From the NCBI RefSeq assembly GCF_965200405.1, contig NZ_OZ241356.1:2046001-2110000 (forward strand): a DNA stretch of 64,000 bases. The letters are read 5' to 3'. Below the pieces are notes generated by a model that saw only the letters and a list, made by a program, of their open reading frames with translations, searched no databases and was not told the origin of the DNA. Both the position numbers and the translations under genes were made by a program. This document shows positions 8,484-18,511 of the stretch, piece after piece. This stretch comes from Glacieibacterium sp965200405 (lineage in GTDB: Bacteria; Pseudomonadota; Alphaproteobacteria; Sphingomonadales; Sphingomonadaceae). Position 1 is the first letter of the stretch. The number at the start of each line of letters is the position of its first letter.

Positions 8484-10247
8484 GTGTCGGGACGAATTGG
8501 AACCGGTGGCGTGATCGCCGGCTCGCTGCTGGCGATCACGAGCGGTGCTGTCGTGCACGTCCAGGGCCAGTCGGATCACGGCGGAGCCGCCGCGGGTGCC
8601 AAGGTCGTCGGGCCGATCTGTAATTCCGAGCCGGTGCGCACCTCGGGTCCGCTGGCCTTTCCGACCGCCGAGGGATTCGGGCGGTTCGCGCGCGGCGGGC
8701 GTGGTGGCGCGGTGTTCGCAGTCACGACGCTGGCGGACCATGGCCCCGGCTCGCTGCGCGCCTGTGCCGAAGCGTCGGGTCCGCGGACCTGCGTGTTCCG
8801 AACGAGTGGCACGATCGCCGTCGACACCTGGATCAACGTCCAGAACCCCTATCTGACGATTGCCGGGCAGACTTCACCGGGCGGCATCGCGATCAGGCTG
8901 GGCAATTCGACGAACACGCCGCTGTTGATCCAGACCCATGACGTCGTCATCCGCCACCTGCGCATTCGCCCGGGCCGATCGGAGCAGAGATCCGAGAACG
9001 TCGATACGGTCCAGATCAGTGGCGGCGCGCACGACGTCATCCTCGATCATGTGTCGACGTCATGGCCGACCGACGAGGGCATCAACATCGTCGGCGACGG
9101 TCATCTTCAACGGCCGTGCATGGATACGCGCAACATCACGGTGCAATGGTCGATCCTGTCCGAGGGGCTCAACCGCGCAAATCGTGGCCCGCATAGCCGC
9201 GGCACTTATTTTGGCTATGGCGCGCGCGACATCACGTTCAGCCACAACCTGATCGCCAACAACTACCGCCGCAACCCGCTGCTCAACACGCGCGGGCAAT
9301 TCGACATGATCAACAACGTCATCTTCAATTCGCAGCGCTACAACGCCGAGCTGTACACTCGGTTCGGCGATCTGTTCGTCAATGCGATCGGCAATGTCGC
9401 CGTGCGCGGACCTTCGGCAGAAGGTCGCTTGCAATTGTACATGTTCAATTATTTCCGGGATAATCCTGCCAGGTTTGCGATCTTCCTGAAGGATAACCTC
9501 GACTGGCGACGGGCTGGCGACGTCGGCGACGATCGGCTGGCCCTCGATCCGGCGAACTGGTCTTACGTCGCGAAGGCCCCTGTCGGTCGTCTGTCGATCC
9601 CGGCCCAGCGTATCTCGGCGCCGGCACAAGCCTATCGCGACATCGTCACCAGCGTCGGTGCCAACCTTCCCTATGATGCGGCCGACCGCCGGCTGCTTGC
9701 CGACATGATGCGCTGCAAGGGCGCGATCATCGACGATCCGTCGCAAGTCGGCGGCTGGCCGATGCTCGAGGGCGGGGAGCCACCGGCCGACCAGGACGGC
9801 GACGGCATCCCCGACGCGTGGGAACTGGCCAACAACCTGTCACCGAGCGACCCGGAAGACGGGCGGAAGATTGCTGGTGAGCAGGGCTATACCAACCTCG
9901 AGCTCTATCTGAACGCGCTTGCCGACCTCGGCCGGGCCACATCCGGGTCCGAGGCTCGGCTGCCCGACCTGGCCTGTGGGTTGCCGACGCCGCGCCCGGG
10001 ACCGTCACCCGTGGTGAGGATCAGCGCGCAGCCCGCGGTGGTGGCCTCGGGTGCGCCTGTCACGCTCAGCTGGCAAGGAGAGTATTTGGACGCCTGCAAG
10101 CTGGACAGTTCGCTGGCCCTGCCGAGCGGATCGCTGACGGTGTGGCCACGCCGGTCGCGGACTTACATGATCCACTGCACCGGCATCGACGGCGGCGACG
10201 CCATCGACTCGGTGGCAGTGACCGCCGAGGCTGCGAAAAAGCCTTAG
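8484..10247 (+). CDS. Pectate-lyase-like right-handed beta-helix protein
   Basis: A 587-residue exported protein. GTG 8484 is supported by GGAGAGG seven bases upstream. The first ~28 residues form a hydrophobic export signal. The core (about 50-400) resembles polysaccharide lyase family 1/pectate lyase C: FPTAEGFGRFARGGRGG, then TLADHGPGSLRAC, GQTSPGGIAIR, DVVIRHLRIRPG, DHVSTSWPTDEGINI and FSHNLIANNYRRNPLL. A calcium-binding D-Q-D-G-D-G-I-P-D-A-W loop follows near residue 432. The last ~90 residues look like a small beta domain (VTLSWQGEYLDACKLD). It may trim or depolymerise an acidic exopolysaccharide in the periplasm or outside. Its stop overlaps the stop of the convergent kinase gene by three bases. 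Confidence 0.82.
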   Translation: MSGRIGTGGVIAGSLLAITSGAVVHVQGQSDHGGAAAGAKVVGPICNSEPVRTSGPLAFPTAEGFGRFARGGRGGAVFAVTTLADHGPGSLRACAEASGPRTCVFRTSGTIAVDTWINVQNPYLTIAGQTSPGGIAIRLGNSTNTPLLIQTHDVVIRHLRIRPGRSEQRSENVDTVQISGGAHDVILDHVSTSWPTDEGINIVGDGHLQRPCMDTRNITVQWSILSEGLNRANRGPHSRGTYFGYGARDITFSHNLIANNYRRNPLLNTRGQFDMINNVIFNSQRYNAELYTRFGDLFVNAIGNVAVRGPSAEGRLQLYMFNYFRDNPARFAIFLKDNLDWRRAGDVGDDRLALDPANWSYVAKAPVGRLSIPAQRISAPAQAYRDIVTSVGANLPYDAADRRLLADMMRCKGAIIDDPSQVGGWPMLEGGEPPADQDGDGIPDAWELANNLSPSDPEDGRKIAGEQGYTNLELYLNALADLGRATSGSEARLPDLACGLPTPRPGPSPVVRISAQPAVVASGAPVTLSWQGEYLDACKLDSSLALPSGSLTVWPRRSRTYMIHCTGIDGGDAIDSVAVTAEAAKKP

Positions 10248-12496
10248 CCCCGGGCCAGTGACGTCTCCGGCCGGCCCCGCCCGAACCACCGAGCCACCAT
10301 AGCCGCAAACCGTTCCCGCCGACTCAGTATCGGAGCAGGTCCGAAGTAGGACGCATATTCCGAGTAGTGCTGAAGTTCGTCGCCATAAGCGGCAGCGGCA
10401 TGTCGGCGGTAGTCCACCCGGTTGACGACAGCAGCAGTCAGCGCGCCGCGCATCAGCTGCCGGGCGGCGCGTGCGGCGGTGTCGCGCGTGCGACCCCAGC
10501 CCAGCACCATCAGCGTCGCATCACCGAGCGTCGCCAGCATCCGCGCATCGCTGATCGGAAGCACCGGCGGCGCATCGACGATAACCAGCTGATATTGCGC
10601 GCCCAGCGTCGCCAGCAGCGGTGCGATCATGCCGGCGGTGATGTACCGCCCCGGCTCGGCAGGCGGCCGCGCGACGCTGAGCGCGTCGAGCCGCGGCGTC
10701 GCCGCATCGCGCGAGATGGCTTCGTGAAGCGTGGCCTCGCCGTCGAGGTAGGCGATCAGGTCGCGTGGTGCCGGCGAGCGGCGCATCACGGACATTACCG
10801 CTGGCTTGCGGAAATCCAGGTCGACGATCACCGTCTTGATACCGAGGCTGGCGGCGACGGCGCCCAGGCTTACCGCGATCGTGGTCTTGCCGTCGCCGGG
10901 CAGCGGCGAGGTGATCACCACGCGATTGCCCGAGGTCGGAAGCGTGCCGAGCAACGCCATGTAGATCGTCCGGATGCTCTCGCTGAACACCGAGGTGGGT
11001 TGCGATGCGATCAACTGCTGCGGAGCCAGCTTCGCCTCGGCGCGGGTCAGGGCCGGCACCATCGACAATGCCTCGACGCCGAGCAGCCGCCCGACATCGT
11101 CCCCGGTCCGCACCCGGTCGTCCATCTGCTCGACGGCGACCGCCGCGATGATGCCGAGGATCAGCCCGGCGATGACCGCCACGCCCAACAGGCGCATCAC
11201 CTTGGGATCGCTCGGCGAGGTCGGCAGGACCGGTTTGACCGCGACCGACACCTCGATCTGGATGCGAGCTTCGCGGCCGCGCACTTCCTGCAGGCGGGCA
11301 AGCTGCGCGAGGTATTGCGTTCGCGTCGTCTGCGCACCGCTTTGCAGGTCGCCGAAGCCGACGCCTGCATCGCGTGCATTCATCGCGCGCTCGCGGACGC
11401 TGCCGACTTCGCCGGCCAGTTGCTGCTCGCGGGCCTGGGCCACGCTGACATCGGCCGCGAGGCTCCGCTTGATCCGCGCCCGCTCTTCGCCGATCCGCGC
11501 CGCGACATCGGCTCGCTGTGCCTGCGCCGCGAAGACATCGGGATAGCCCGGTCCGAACTGCGCCTGCAGTTCGGCAAGGCGCTTGTCGAGCGTCGACTGC
11601 TGGCTCAGCAGCTCGTTGAGCAGCGGGGTGGTGGCGGGTCCGGCGCCGCCGTTGCTGGCAGCGAATTGACTATAGCGTGCCGCAGCCTCGACCCGGCTCG
11701 TGCGCGCCGTCGCCAGCTGGTTGCCGAGCCAGTCGACGGCGGCTGGATCCGCGGCCTGGCCTGGCGTCCCGATCAAGGCGCGGGAACGTCCATAGCTGGC
11801 GGCGGCGCGCTCGCCCGACGTGGCCTGCTGGCGCAGTTCGTTCACGCGACTGTCGAGCTGCGCGATCATCAAGCCGGTGGCCCGCTCCTTTTCGTCGCGC
11901 AGCCGGGCGATGTGGAGATTGGCGAAATTGTTGGCGATCATCACCGACTTGCGCGGATCGCTGGTCTTGACGGTGATGGTGATCAGGTGGGTCACGCCGA
12001 CGCGAGCGATGGTGACGTGATGGTTCATCAGGTCGTCGATCACGCTAGCCTCGCGTGCCGCCTCCGTGTCTTCTCCCGTAGTTTCGGTTCTCGCCGGCAG
12101 CAGGCCAAGCTTGCGGCGGATCGACCGGCTCGGCGACCGGAATTCCGGATCGTCGATCAGGCGCAGCTTGCGCACGACACCCCGCGCCAGCGGCAGCGAG
12201 TTCAACAGTTCGAGCTGGTTGGCCATCCGCAGTTCGTCCTGCGGTCGAGCCGGGTCGGGGTCCCCGACATCTTCGGCGGTCGTGTCGTAGCCGGCAACCT
12301 GGAGGGTCGTCGTGGCGGAATACATCGGCGTGACGATGAGGACGTAGGCAAGGACCAACGCGATGACGGCCAGCATGACTCCGGCGATCACCAGCTTGCG
12401 GCGCCGCATCAGCTGCAGCGGCGAAGCCAGGTCGCGCCGGTCGGCGGAATGCGCCGCACCGAACGGTTCAAAGCGAACCGCCTCCACCGTTGCCAT
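10244..12496 (-). CDS. Wzc-like polysaccharide tyrosine autokinase (BY-kinase)
   Basis: A 750-residue inner-membrane protein controlling polysaccharide chain length and export. An N-terminal Wzz domain starts with SPLQLMRRRKLVIAGVMLA (first membrane segment), followed by a long coiled-coil periplasmic part and a second membrane segment (about 425-450). The cytoplasmic kinase has Walker A LPGDGKTT (Lys537), Walker A' VIVDLDFRKP and Walker B LVIVDAPPVLPISDA. A Tyr-rich tail (YRRHAAAAYGDELQHYSEYASYFG) offers the autophosphorylation cluster. Of the tandem ATGs at 12499 and 12496, the second has better spacing (five bases) from GGGGG. The SLBB exporter at 52.5 kb is a possible outer-membrane partner. 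Confidence 0.92.
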   Translation of the reverse strand: MATVEAVRFEPFGAAHSADRRDLASPLQLMRRRKLVIAGVMLAVIALVLAYVLIVTPMYSATTTLQVAGYDTTAEDVGDPDPARPQDELRMANQLELLNSLPLARGVVRKLRLIDDPEFRSPSRSIRRKLGLLPARTETTGEDTEAAREASVIDDLMNHHVTIARVGVTHLITITVKTSDPRKSVMIANNFANLHIARLRDEKERATGLMIAQLDSRVNELRQQATSGERAAASYGRSRALIGTPGQAADPAAVDWLGNQLATARTSRVEAAARYSQFAASNGGAGPATTPLLNELLSQQSTLDKRLAELQAQFGPGYPDVFAAQAQRADVAARIGEERARIKRSLAADVSVAQAREQQLAGEVGSVRERAMNARDAGVGFGDLQSGAQTTRTQYLAQLARLQEVRGREARIQIEVSVAVKPVLPTSPSDPKVMRLLGVAVIAGLILGIIAAVAVEQMDDRVRTGDDVGRLLGVEALSMVPALTRAEAKLAPQQLIASQPTSVFSESIRTIYMALLGTLPTSGNRVVITSPLPGDGKTTIAVSLGAVAASLGIKTVIVDLDFRKPAVMSVMRRSPAPRDLIAYLDGEATLHEAISRDAATPRLDALSVARPPAEPGRYITAGMIAPLLATLGAQYQLVIVDAPPVLPISDARMLATLGDATLMVLGWGRTRDTAARAARQLMRGALTAAVVNRVDYRRHAAAAYGDELQHYSEYASYFGPAPILSRRERFAAMVARWFGRGRPETSLARG

Positions 12497-12856
12497 CATG
12501 TCCCCCAGATAAATACGATATCGCCTGATCTTACCATCAGACGACAAAGTCTGGGCTGGACCATCCGGATTAGGCCAATCGGTAGGTGTGCTGGCCTCGT
12601 CGATCCGCAGCCGGCGAAGTTGCGCTTCGCAGCAATAGCGCGAGATTACGGGACCTGACGAAGGAGGAATCGGGCGCTCGGAACTCTTACGCCCGCGCGT
12701 CGTGATCTTTCAGGCTTACCCCGATGCGCCATTCTTGCTCATGGCCGGCGCCGCTAACCTGTTTCCGATGATCGACTTGGTGAAACCGGACAGTCGTGAA
12801 GCCTCGATGCGCGGTCCTGTGTCGGCTCGGCGATCGTCCAGGCATGGCGGCGCGCC
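12497..12856. other. 360-bp divergent intergenic region
   Basis: This gap separates the divergently transcribed kinase and acyltransferase genes and should hold both promoters; no clear -35/-10 pair stands out. It contains a weak 52-codon frame on the plus strand (GTG 12702 to TGA 12858-12860) whose stop overlaps the acyltransferase start in a GTGA arrangement. That frame has no ribosome site and no recognisable motif. No tRNA, repeat or terminator was found. Confidence 0.5.
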
Positions 12857-14011
12857 GTGATCGATCAGGCGAGGACTGCATCGACGACGCGTCTCGAGTG
12901 GATCGACGTCGCCAAGGGATTGAGCATCGTCCTCGTGGTGTTCGGGCACGTCTTCCCGCCCCCGCTGGGCGCCAGCATCGCCGTGGTCCGGATGCCGTTC
13001 TTTTTCTTCCTGTCGGGCTACATCTTCAAGCCGCGGCCCTGGCCGGAGTTCCTGTGGTCGCGGGGCAACAGCCTCATCGTTCCGTATTTTGCCTATCTGA
13101 TCAGCATCGTCGCGATCGAATACTCGGTCAGCCAATGGGCAGCGACCGGAGATCGCTTCATCGAGCAGCCTCCGCTCATCCTGCTCCGCGAACTGGTCAA
13201 GGGCGGCAGCCACCTCGACGGCTATGTCGGTGCGCTGTGGTTCCTGTCGACGCTGTTCTTCACGCTGATGGCGTTCAACTGGCTTTTGCTGCGCGGCGCC
13301 GGGCGTTCGGGATTTTCTCCGGCCAGCCGATACGTTGCCTTGCCCGTGATGACGTTGCTGGCCATCGGCTTCGCGCTTCGCTCCCACCAGATCTATTACG
13401 GCATCGGGATCGCGCCGGTCGCGCTGTTCTTCGTCTGGGCCGGCTCGGCTTTCCGGGTGACGGCAGTTCCAGAGTGGCTATGGGCGCCGGCCCTGCTTGC
13501 GCTCGTTGCGGCAGTGGTCGCCGGCCTTGCCGTCTATCCGGATTACCGGTTCGATATGCGGCTCGCGACTTACGGCCTGCCGGTCGTCTCGCTGATCGGC
13601 TCGATCGGCGGTTGCTATGTTCTGGTGTTGGTCTGCAAAGCACTCGCGCACGTCGAGGGCATCAGGGCCGTTTTCTCGAGCCTCGGACAGAATTCGATCG
13701 CAATCATGGCGCTTCACCTGAGTGTGGCGATCCCGGCCCAGAGACTGGCGCAAATTCCGGCCCCGGTCACGTTCTTCCTCGCGATCATTCTGCCGTATCT
13801 CTTCGCCCTCCTGCTTCGGCAGGGTCCCCGGTTGCCGCAATGGCTATTCCTCGGCCTGCCGCCCCGACAACCGGCAGCGCTTCAGGCCTGGATATCGACC
13901 CATCAAAGGTCCGAAAGCGTCCAAGACGATCAGCCCGGCTCCCGGGCCAGCCTGTCGAGATCGCCCATGACCACAGTTTCGGCTCCACCGTTCGAGTCTA
14001 GCCGTAACTAA
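12857..14011 (+). CDS. Acyltransferase family 3 membrane protein
   Basis: A 384-residue integral membrane protein of the acyltransferase-3/OafA type, which O-acylates sugars on surface polysaccharides or related acceptors. Diagnostic features are WIDVAKGLSIVLVVFGHVF (about 15-33) with the catalytic-type His, RMPFFFFLSGYIFKP, and roughly ten hydrophobic helices. The last ~45 residues are polar and probably cytoplasmic. The start is GTG 12857; no strong ribosome site is visible. Next to a tyrosine autokinase and glycosyltransferases it probably decorates an exopolysaccharide with acetyl or succinyl groups (inference). Confidence 0.88.
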   Translation: MIDQARTASTTRLEWIDVAKGLSIVLVVFGHVFPPPLGASIAVVRMPFFFFLSGYIFKPRPWPEFLWSRGNSLIVPYFAYLISIVAIEYSVSQWAATGDRFIEQPPLILLRELVKGGSHLDGYVGALWFLSTLFFTLMAFNWLLLRGAGRSGFSPASRYVALPVMTLLAIGFALRSHQIYYGIGIAPVALFFVWAGSAFRVTAVPEWLWAPALLALVAAVVAGLAVYPDYRFDMRLATYGLPVVSLIGSIGGCYVLVLVCKALAHVEGIRAVFSSLGQNSIAIMALHLSVAIPAQRLAQIPAPVTFFLAIILPYLFALLLRQGPRLPQWLFLGLPPRQPAALQAWISTHQRSESVQDDQPGSRASLSRSPMTTVSAPPFESSRN

Positions 14012-14398
14012 TTTCAGTGGACAAGGCGAACCGCCCGCTGCCGGGGGACGGAGCGGGCGGCTCTACGAAGGGATCGGGCGATCACCATTCGCGAAACGAT
14101 CACTAGCCGAAGTACATTCTAAAATAAAGAGCGCCGTATACTGACGCTGTTCGCAGCAGACTGTGCTTTAGTCTTTCGAGATCGCACCATATTAAGCAGT
14201 AATACCTTAGATGCTGTGTAATGATCCGACATAAAGTGTGGTACCTTCGAGCGTTCGGTGCCGTTGCGGCCGTCGCTATTCACGCTCGCCCGATTGCTCG
14301 CCAGATCCCGCGCCGACGCGACGCATCGTCCGGCGACAAGGTCCGGCTTGGCACGCCGCGCAATCCCGCTAGGGTAGCCGACGGACCTGGGAGCACCG
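14012..14398. other. 387-bp intergenic region with one hairpin
   Basis: The gap between two plus-strand genes holds a perfect 9-bp inverted repeat (CCGCCCGCT 14031-14039, AGCGGGCGG 14052-14060, 12-base loop) 20 bases after the acyltransferase stop. It may terminate that transcript, although no T-run follows. From about 14090 to 14240 the DNA is notably AT-rich for this genome and is a likely promoter area for the downstream DUF3422 gene. No coding frame or RNA gene was recognised. Confidence 0.5.
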
Positions 14399-15673
14399 AT
14401 GACCCGCTGGCACCTTCACCCCGAACGTGATGCACTTCTCGCCGAGGCGCACGCCCGGCCGTACACGCCGCTTGGCTGCCCGACGGTGGCGACGCGGCTG
14501 GCGACCGTATCGGGCGAGGCAGGGTTGGCCGCCGACCGGGCGCACATGACGGCACTGTGCCGCCGGCTGGGACAGGCCGAGCCGGGTCCTGACTCTCGCT
14601 GGTCGGCGCTGGATGCCGGGCAATGGTCGCTGCGCTGGGAACGGCACACGGAATTTTCGACCTGGACGTTCTTCCGGGCATCGGACCGCGCCCACCCGTT
14701 CCTGGAAAATGCGCACGACCGTGCCCCAAAGGATTGGCTCGCCGACCTGCCGGGTGAGCTGCTGGTGGCGACGACCCTCGACCTGCGCGCCGGCGAGAGC
14801 GTGTCGTCGGTGTCGGCGCTGCTTGGCGGCGATGCGATCGGTGCACGGTTGCTCGATGCCACCGCATCGGTGTTCACCGACCTGCGACCCGATGCTGAGG
14901 GCTTCACCCGCTATTTCCTGCTCGTCTCAGGTGACGATCCGGCCCGCGCCGGACGGCTGGCGCTCGCCCTGCTGGAGGTCGAGACCTATCGGATGATGGC
15001 GCTGCTAGCCTTTCCGGTCGCACGCGACGCCGGTCGGGAACTGGCTCGCATCGAGGTCGCCGCCAGCGAACTGGCGGCCCAGCTGGCGCGCGAAAGCGGC
15101 GTCGACGAGGATCGCAAGCTGTTGGCCCGCCTGGTCGTGCTGGCGGGTGAGGCCGAGGCGTTGAACGCCCGCACGTCGTTCCGCTTCGGTGCCGGCCGTG
15201 CCTATCACGAGATCGTCCACGACCGCATCGCAGCGCTGCGCGAGGCGCCGGCCGCCGGATTGCAGACCTTCAGCTCGTTCATGGAACGCCGCCTGGCGCC
15301 CGCCATGCGCACCTGTGACACCGTTGCCGCCCGCGAGCGCGAAGTCATCGACCGGATCGCGCGCACCGGGCAGATGCTGTCGACGCGGGTCGAGGTCGCG
15401 GCCTCGGCATCCAGTGCTTCGTTGCTCGCCTCGATGGATCGTCGCGCCCAGGTCCAGCTTCGCCTCCAGCGCCTTGTCGAAGGACTGTCGGTCGCGGCGA
15501 TCAGCTATTACATGATCAGCCTGCTGGCCTACGTCTTCAAGGCCGCGGAACATGCCCGGCCAGGCTTCGACGCGACGCTGTCGATCGGGATCGTGGCGCC
15601 GTTCGTGGTTGTCGGCGTCTGGTCGATCATGCACCGGGTCGCCAATCGCCTCGAAGCCGAGGCGCATCGCTGA
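14399..15673 (+). CDS. DUF3422 family membrane protein
   Basis: A 424-residue protein of the DUF3422 family, whose function is unknown. The N-terminus WHLHPERDALLAEAHARPYTPL is the family signature, followed by FSTWTFFRASDRAHPF. The middle is helical and coiled-coil-like. Two membrane segments close the protein (about 366-384, LSVAAISYYMISLLAYVF, and about 395-412, SIGIVAPFVVVGVW), leaving a short basic tail. ATG 14399 has GGGAG about eight bases upstream. The gene is not obviously in an operon. Confidence 0.85.
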   Translation: MTRWHLHPERDALLAEAHARPYTPLGCPTVATRLATVSGEAGLAADRAHMTALCRRLGQAEPGPDSRWSALDAGQWSLRWERHTEFSTWTFFRASDRAHPFLENAHDRAPKDWLADLPGELLVATTLDLRAGESVSSVSALLGGDAIGARLLDATASVFTDLRPDAEGFTRYFLLVSGDDPARAGRLALALLEVETYRMMALLAFPVARDAGRELARIEVAASELAAQLARESGVDEDRKLLARLVVLAGEAEALNARTSFRFGAGRAYHEIVHDRIAALREAPAAGLQTFSSFMERRLAPAMRTCDTVAAREREVIDRIARTGQMLSTRVEVAASASSASLLASMDRRAQVQLRLQRLVEGLSVAAISYYMISLLAYVFKAAEHARPGFDATLSIGIVAPFVVVGVWSIMHRVANRLEAEAHR

Positions 15674-15795
15674 AGCCGCCGCCCCGCAGAACCGCGTTGA
15701 CGCCCCACAGGCCCGGTTATAGTCAGACAAGAGCCTGCGACAGTCTATACGTCGGAACCTCGAACGCGGTGCAATAGCATCAGGAGCGAAACGCG

Positions 15796-17130
15796 ATGGC
15801 AATTCCGACCAAGACCAATGTTGGCGCTTCCGCAGCGGCAAGCGATCGAGCGCCGGCACCCTATGGTCCAGTATTGACGCTGCTCGCCAGCCTGTTCTTC
15901 ATGTGGGGCTTCATCACGGTCATCAACAACACGCTGCTGCCGCATCTGCGCAGCGTCTTCGAGCTGGATTACACCCAGACGACGTTGATCGAGTCCGTCT
16001 GGTTCATCGCCTATTTTATCGCCTCGATCCCCTCGGCAAAGCTGATCGAGCGTATCGGCTACCAGCGGTCGATCGTCGTGGGGTTGGCGATCATGGCCGC
16101 CGGCGCGCTGCTGATGGTCCCGGCCGCCCGGCTACCGTCTTACGGCGTCGTGTTGACCGCGTTGTTCGTGATCGCCAGCGGCATCACCTTGCTCCAGGTC
16201 GCCGCCAATCCTTATGTCGCGGTCATCGGGCCACCCGAGACAGGTTCGTCGCGCCTCAACCTTGTGCAGGCATTCAACTCGTTGGGCACCGCGCTGGCGC
16301 CGCTGTTCGCCGGATATCTGATCCTCGGCCGTTCGCGCAGCGGCACCGCCGGCACCGAACTTCATCTGACCCAGGTCGAGCGCTACGCCGACGCGCAGTC
16401 CGTGGTCCTGCCGTATGTCATCGTGGCGGTGGTGCTGGTGCTGCTCGCCTTCGTCATCGCGCGCTCGCCACTGCCGGCGATTGGGCGGGCCTCGCAACGC
16501 GCCTCGCAGCACGACCGCGCCGGATTGTCGCTGTGGAAGCACCGCAACCTCGTCTTCGGAATTCCTGCGATCTTCATCTACCTGATCGCCGAGATCGGGG
16601 TCGCCAACCTGTTCATCAACTTCGTCTCGCAGCCCGAGATCGCCGCGATCACCCATGAGCAGGCGTCGCGCTACCTGGCGATCCTGTGGGGCGGCATGAT
16701 GGTCGGCCGCTTCGCCGGCAGCTTCCTGATGCGTTCGATCCCGGCCGAAAAGGTCCTGGCGGCGTTCAGCGTCGGCGCTTTCCTGACCATGGTCGTTACC
16801 ATCGTCTCGACCGGGCCGCTGGCGATGTGGTCGCTGATCCTGGTCGGCCTGTTTCATTCGATCATGTTCCCGACGATCTTCACGCTGGGTATTCGTGGGC
16901 TCGGCCCGTTGACGGAGGAGGGATCGGGCCTTCTCATCATGGCGATCGCCGGTGGTGCGCTGGTCGTCGTGCAGGGCTGGCTCGCCGACCACTACGGCCT
17001 GCAACGCTCGTTCGTGCTGACGGCGGTGTGCGAGCTTTACGTGCTGTTCTATGCCGTTTGGGGCGCACGCCCGACGCATGCCCTGCCGGACCCGCTGCCC
17101 GTGACCGTACCATCGGAGCGGGCGGGCTGA
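15796..17130 (+). CDS. FucP-type sugar:H+ symporter (MFS)
   Basis: A 444-residue major facilitator with about 12 membrane segments, of the fucose/glucose/galactose permease (FucP) branch. The opening ASLFFMWGFITVINNTLLPH and the segments LLQVAANPYVAVIG and NLVQAFNSLGTALAPLFAG are typical of this branch. It should import a monosaccharide across the inner membrane by proton symport; which sugar cannot be read from sequence. AGGAG nine bases before ATG 15796 supports the start. The downstream two-component system and TonB-dependent receptor run the same way and may form a carbohydrate-uptake locus. Confidence 0.88.
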   Translation: MAIPTKTNVGASAAASDRAPAPYGPVLTLLASLFFMWGFITVINNTLLPHLRSVFELDYTQTTLIESVWFIAYFIASIPSAKLIERIGYQRSIVVGLAIMAAGALLMVPAARLPSYGVVLTALFVIASGITLLQVAANPYVAVIGPPETGSSRLNLVQAFNSLGTALAPLFAGYLILGRSRSGTAGTELHLTQVERYADAQSVVLPYVIVAVVLVLLAFVIARSPLPAIGRASQRASQHDRAGLSLWKHRNLVFGIPAIFIYLIAEIGVANLFINFVSQPEIAAITHEQASRYLAILWGGMMVGRFAGSFLMRSIPAEKVLAAFSVGAFLTMVVTIVSTGPLAMWSLILVGLFHSIMFPTIFTLGIRGLGPLTEEGSGLLIMAIAGGALVVVQGWLADHYGLQRSFVLTAVCELYVLFYAVWGARPTHALPDPLPVTVPSERAG

Positions 17131-17182
17131 ACGATCGGCGGCGTCGCTCGACGGTCAACTGCCATCGGTCCAGAAGACCGTC

Positions 17183-18511
17183 GTGATGATGAAGCCCGCC
17201 GCCGCCACGACTTGCGGGATATTGCTGATCCTTTGCATTGCGGGACTGGCCGTAGCGCAGGCGATGAGCCTGTCCGCCGCCGACCGCTATCTCGAGCGCT
17301 CGCTTGCCTCGCAGGTCCAGTCGACCGCAGTCTCCGCGATTGCAGCCACCGTCGCCGGGGCGGTCCGCGACGGCAGCACTGCGGATGCAGACCGCGCTCA
17401 GTTGAACACTCAACTGCGCGCCTACCAGTCTTCGGTGGCGCGCGAAGCCGTGGTCGCCGCCAAGCAGTCTGGTGGCCGTGATGACGCCCTGACCGCCGAG
17501 CGTATCGCTGCGAAGCAATTCGAGACGCTGGCACGGCAAGCGGTATCGACGCGCGATCCAACCGCAGCCGTGTCGACACTACGTGAACTCAGCGATGCCG
17601 TTGCCGCCATCTCGGCACGTGAACAGGCAGAGACGGTCGCCACGGCAAGCGCCATGACGGAGCTGCGTCTTCGCATGAACATCCTTGGCATGGCGCTGGC
17701 CGGGGCCGCGGTGGCGCTCGCCGTCGTTGCGGGGCTGGCTCTCGGCGATGGCAATCGCCGCCTGGCCCGGCTCGTCCAGGAGCGGACGCTCGAGCTCGAG
17801 ACCAAGAACGAACGACTTGCCGACGTCGATCGCAACCGCCGGCTGTTCTTCGCCAAGCTCAGCCACGAGCTGCGAACGCCGATCACGGTGGTGCGCGGCG
17901 AGGCCGAGGTCGCGCTGCGGCTCGGCGACGATGCGGCGGCGATGCGCGGCGTGCTCGGCGAGATCGTCGTGCAGGCGGACGTGCTCGACCGCCGGCTGGA
18001 GGAACTGCTCGGCGTGGCGCGAGCCGACGACGGCCGGCTGGATCTGGAACGCGTGCCTGTCGACCTAGCCGAACTGGTCACGGCCAGCGTCCAGGCAGTC
18101 TCCGGGTTTGCTGCGTCGAACGATGTCGTGCTCGATGTTCATGCGCCGGCCAGCCCTTTGATCGTGGAGGGGGACGCCCGCTGGCTGCAGCAGGCAGCGC
18201 TGACGATAATCGACAACGGCATCAAATTCTCGGGCCCCGGCACTTTGCGGATCGACGTGGCAGCGAACGCCGGCGGCGCCAGACTGGTCATCGCGGATGA
18301 CGGCAGCGGGATTCCCGAAGCCGACCTGCCGTATGTCTTCAACCCTTATTACCAGTCGGCACAGCCACGGGCGCGCAGCGGTGTCGGGCTGGGTCTGGCG
18401 CTGGCGCGGTGGATCGTCGAACAGCATGGCGGCACGATCCGTGCCGAGAACGCTGCGACGGGCGGCTGCGTCACGACCATCGAGCTACCGCTCAGGTCGG
18501 TTTCCGTATGA
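17183..18511 (+). CDS. Two-component sensor histidine kinase
   Basis: A 442-residue membrane sensor. The first membrane segment is at about 10-28, a ~135-residue periplasmic helical domain follows, and a second segment at about 168-190 leads into a linker. The HisKA domain carries LSHELRTPITVV with phospho-acceptor His228. The ATPase domain has the N box (IIDNGIKFS), G1 (DDGSGIPE) and G2 (GVGLGLALARWIVEQHGG). GTG 17183 is followed by ATGs at 17186 and 17189, any of which could start. The stop overlaps the regulator start (ATGA), so the two proteins are translationally coupled. The signal is unknown. Confidence 0.9.
   Translation: MMMKPAAATTCGILLILCIAGLAVAQAMSLSAADRYLERSLASQVQSTAVSAIAATVAGAVRDGSTADADRAQLNTQLRAYQSSVAREAVVAAKQSGGRDDALTAERIAAKQFETLARQAVSTRDPTAAVSTLRELSDAVAAISAREQAETVATASAMTELRLRMNILGMALAGAAVALAVVAGLALGDGNRRLARLVQERTLELETKNERLADVDRNRRLFFAKLSHELRTPITVVRGEAEVALRLGDDAAAMRGVLGEIVVQADVLDRRLEELLGVARADDGRLDLERVPVDLAELVTASVQAVSGFAASNDVVLDVHAPASPLIVEGDARWLQQAALTIIDNGIKFSGPGTLRIDVAANAGGARLVIADDGSGIPEADLPYVFNPYYQSAQPRARSGVGLGLALARWIVEQHGGTIRAENAATGGCVTTIELPLRSVSV

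Noticed and set aside
12684..12881. Minus-strand 64-codon frame in the kinase-acyltransferase gap
   Set aside because: It is Arg/His/Ser-rich, has no ribosome site and no conserved motif, and overlaps the acyltransferase start.
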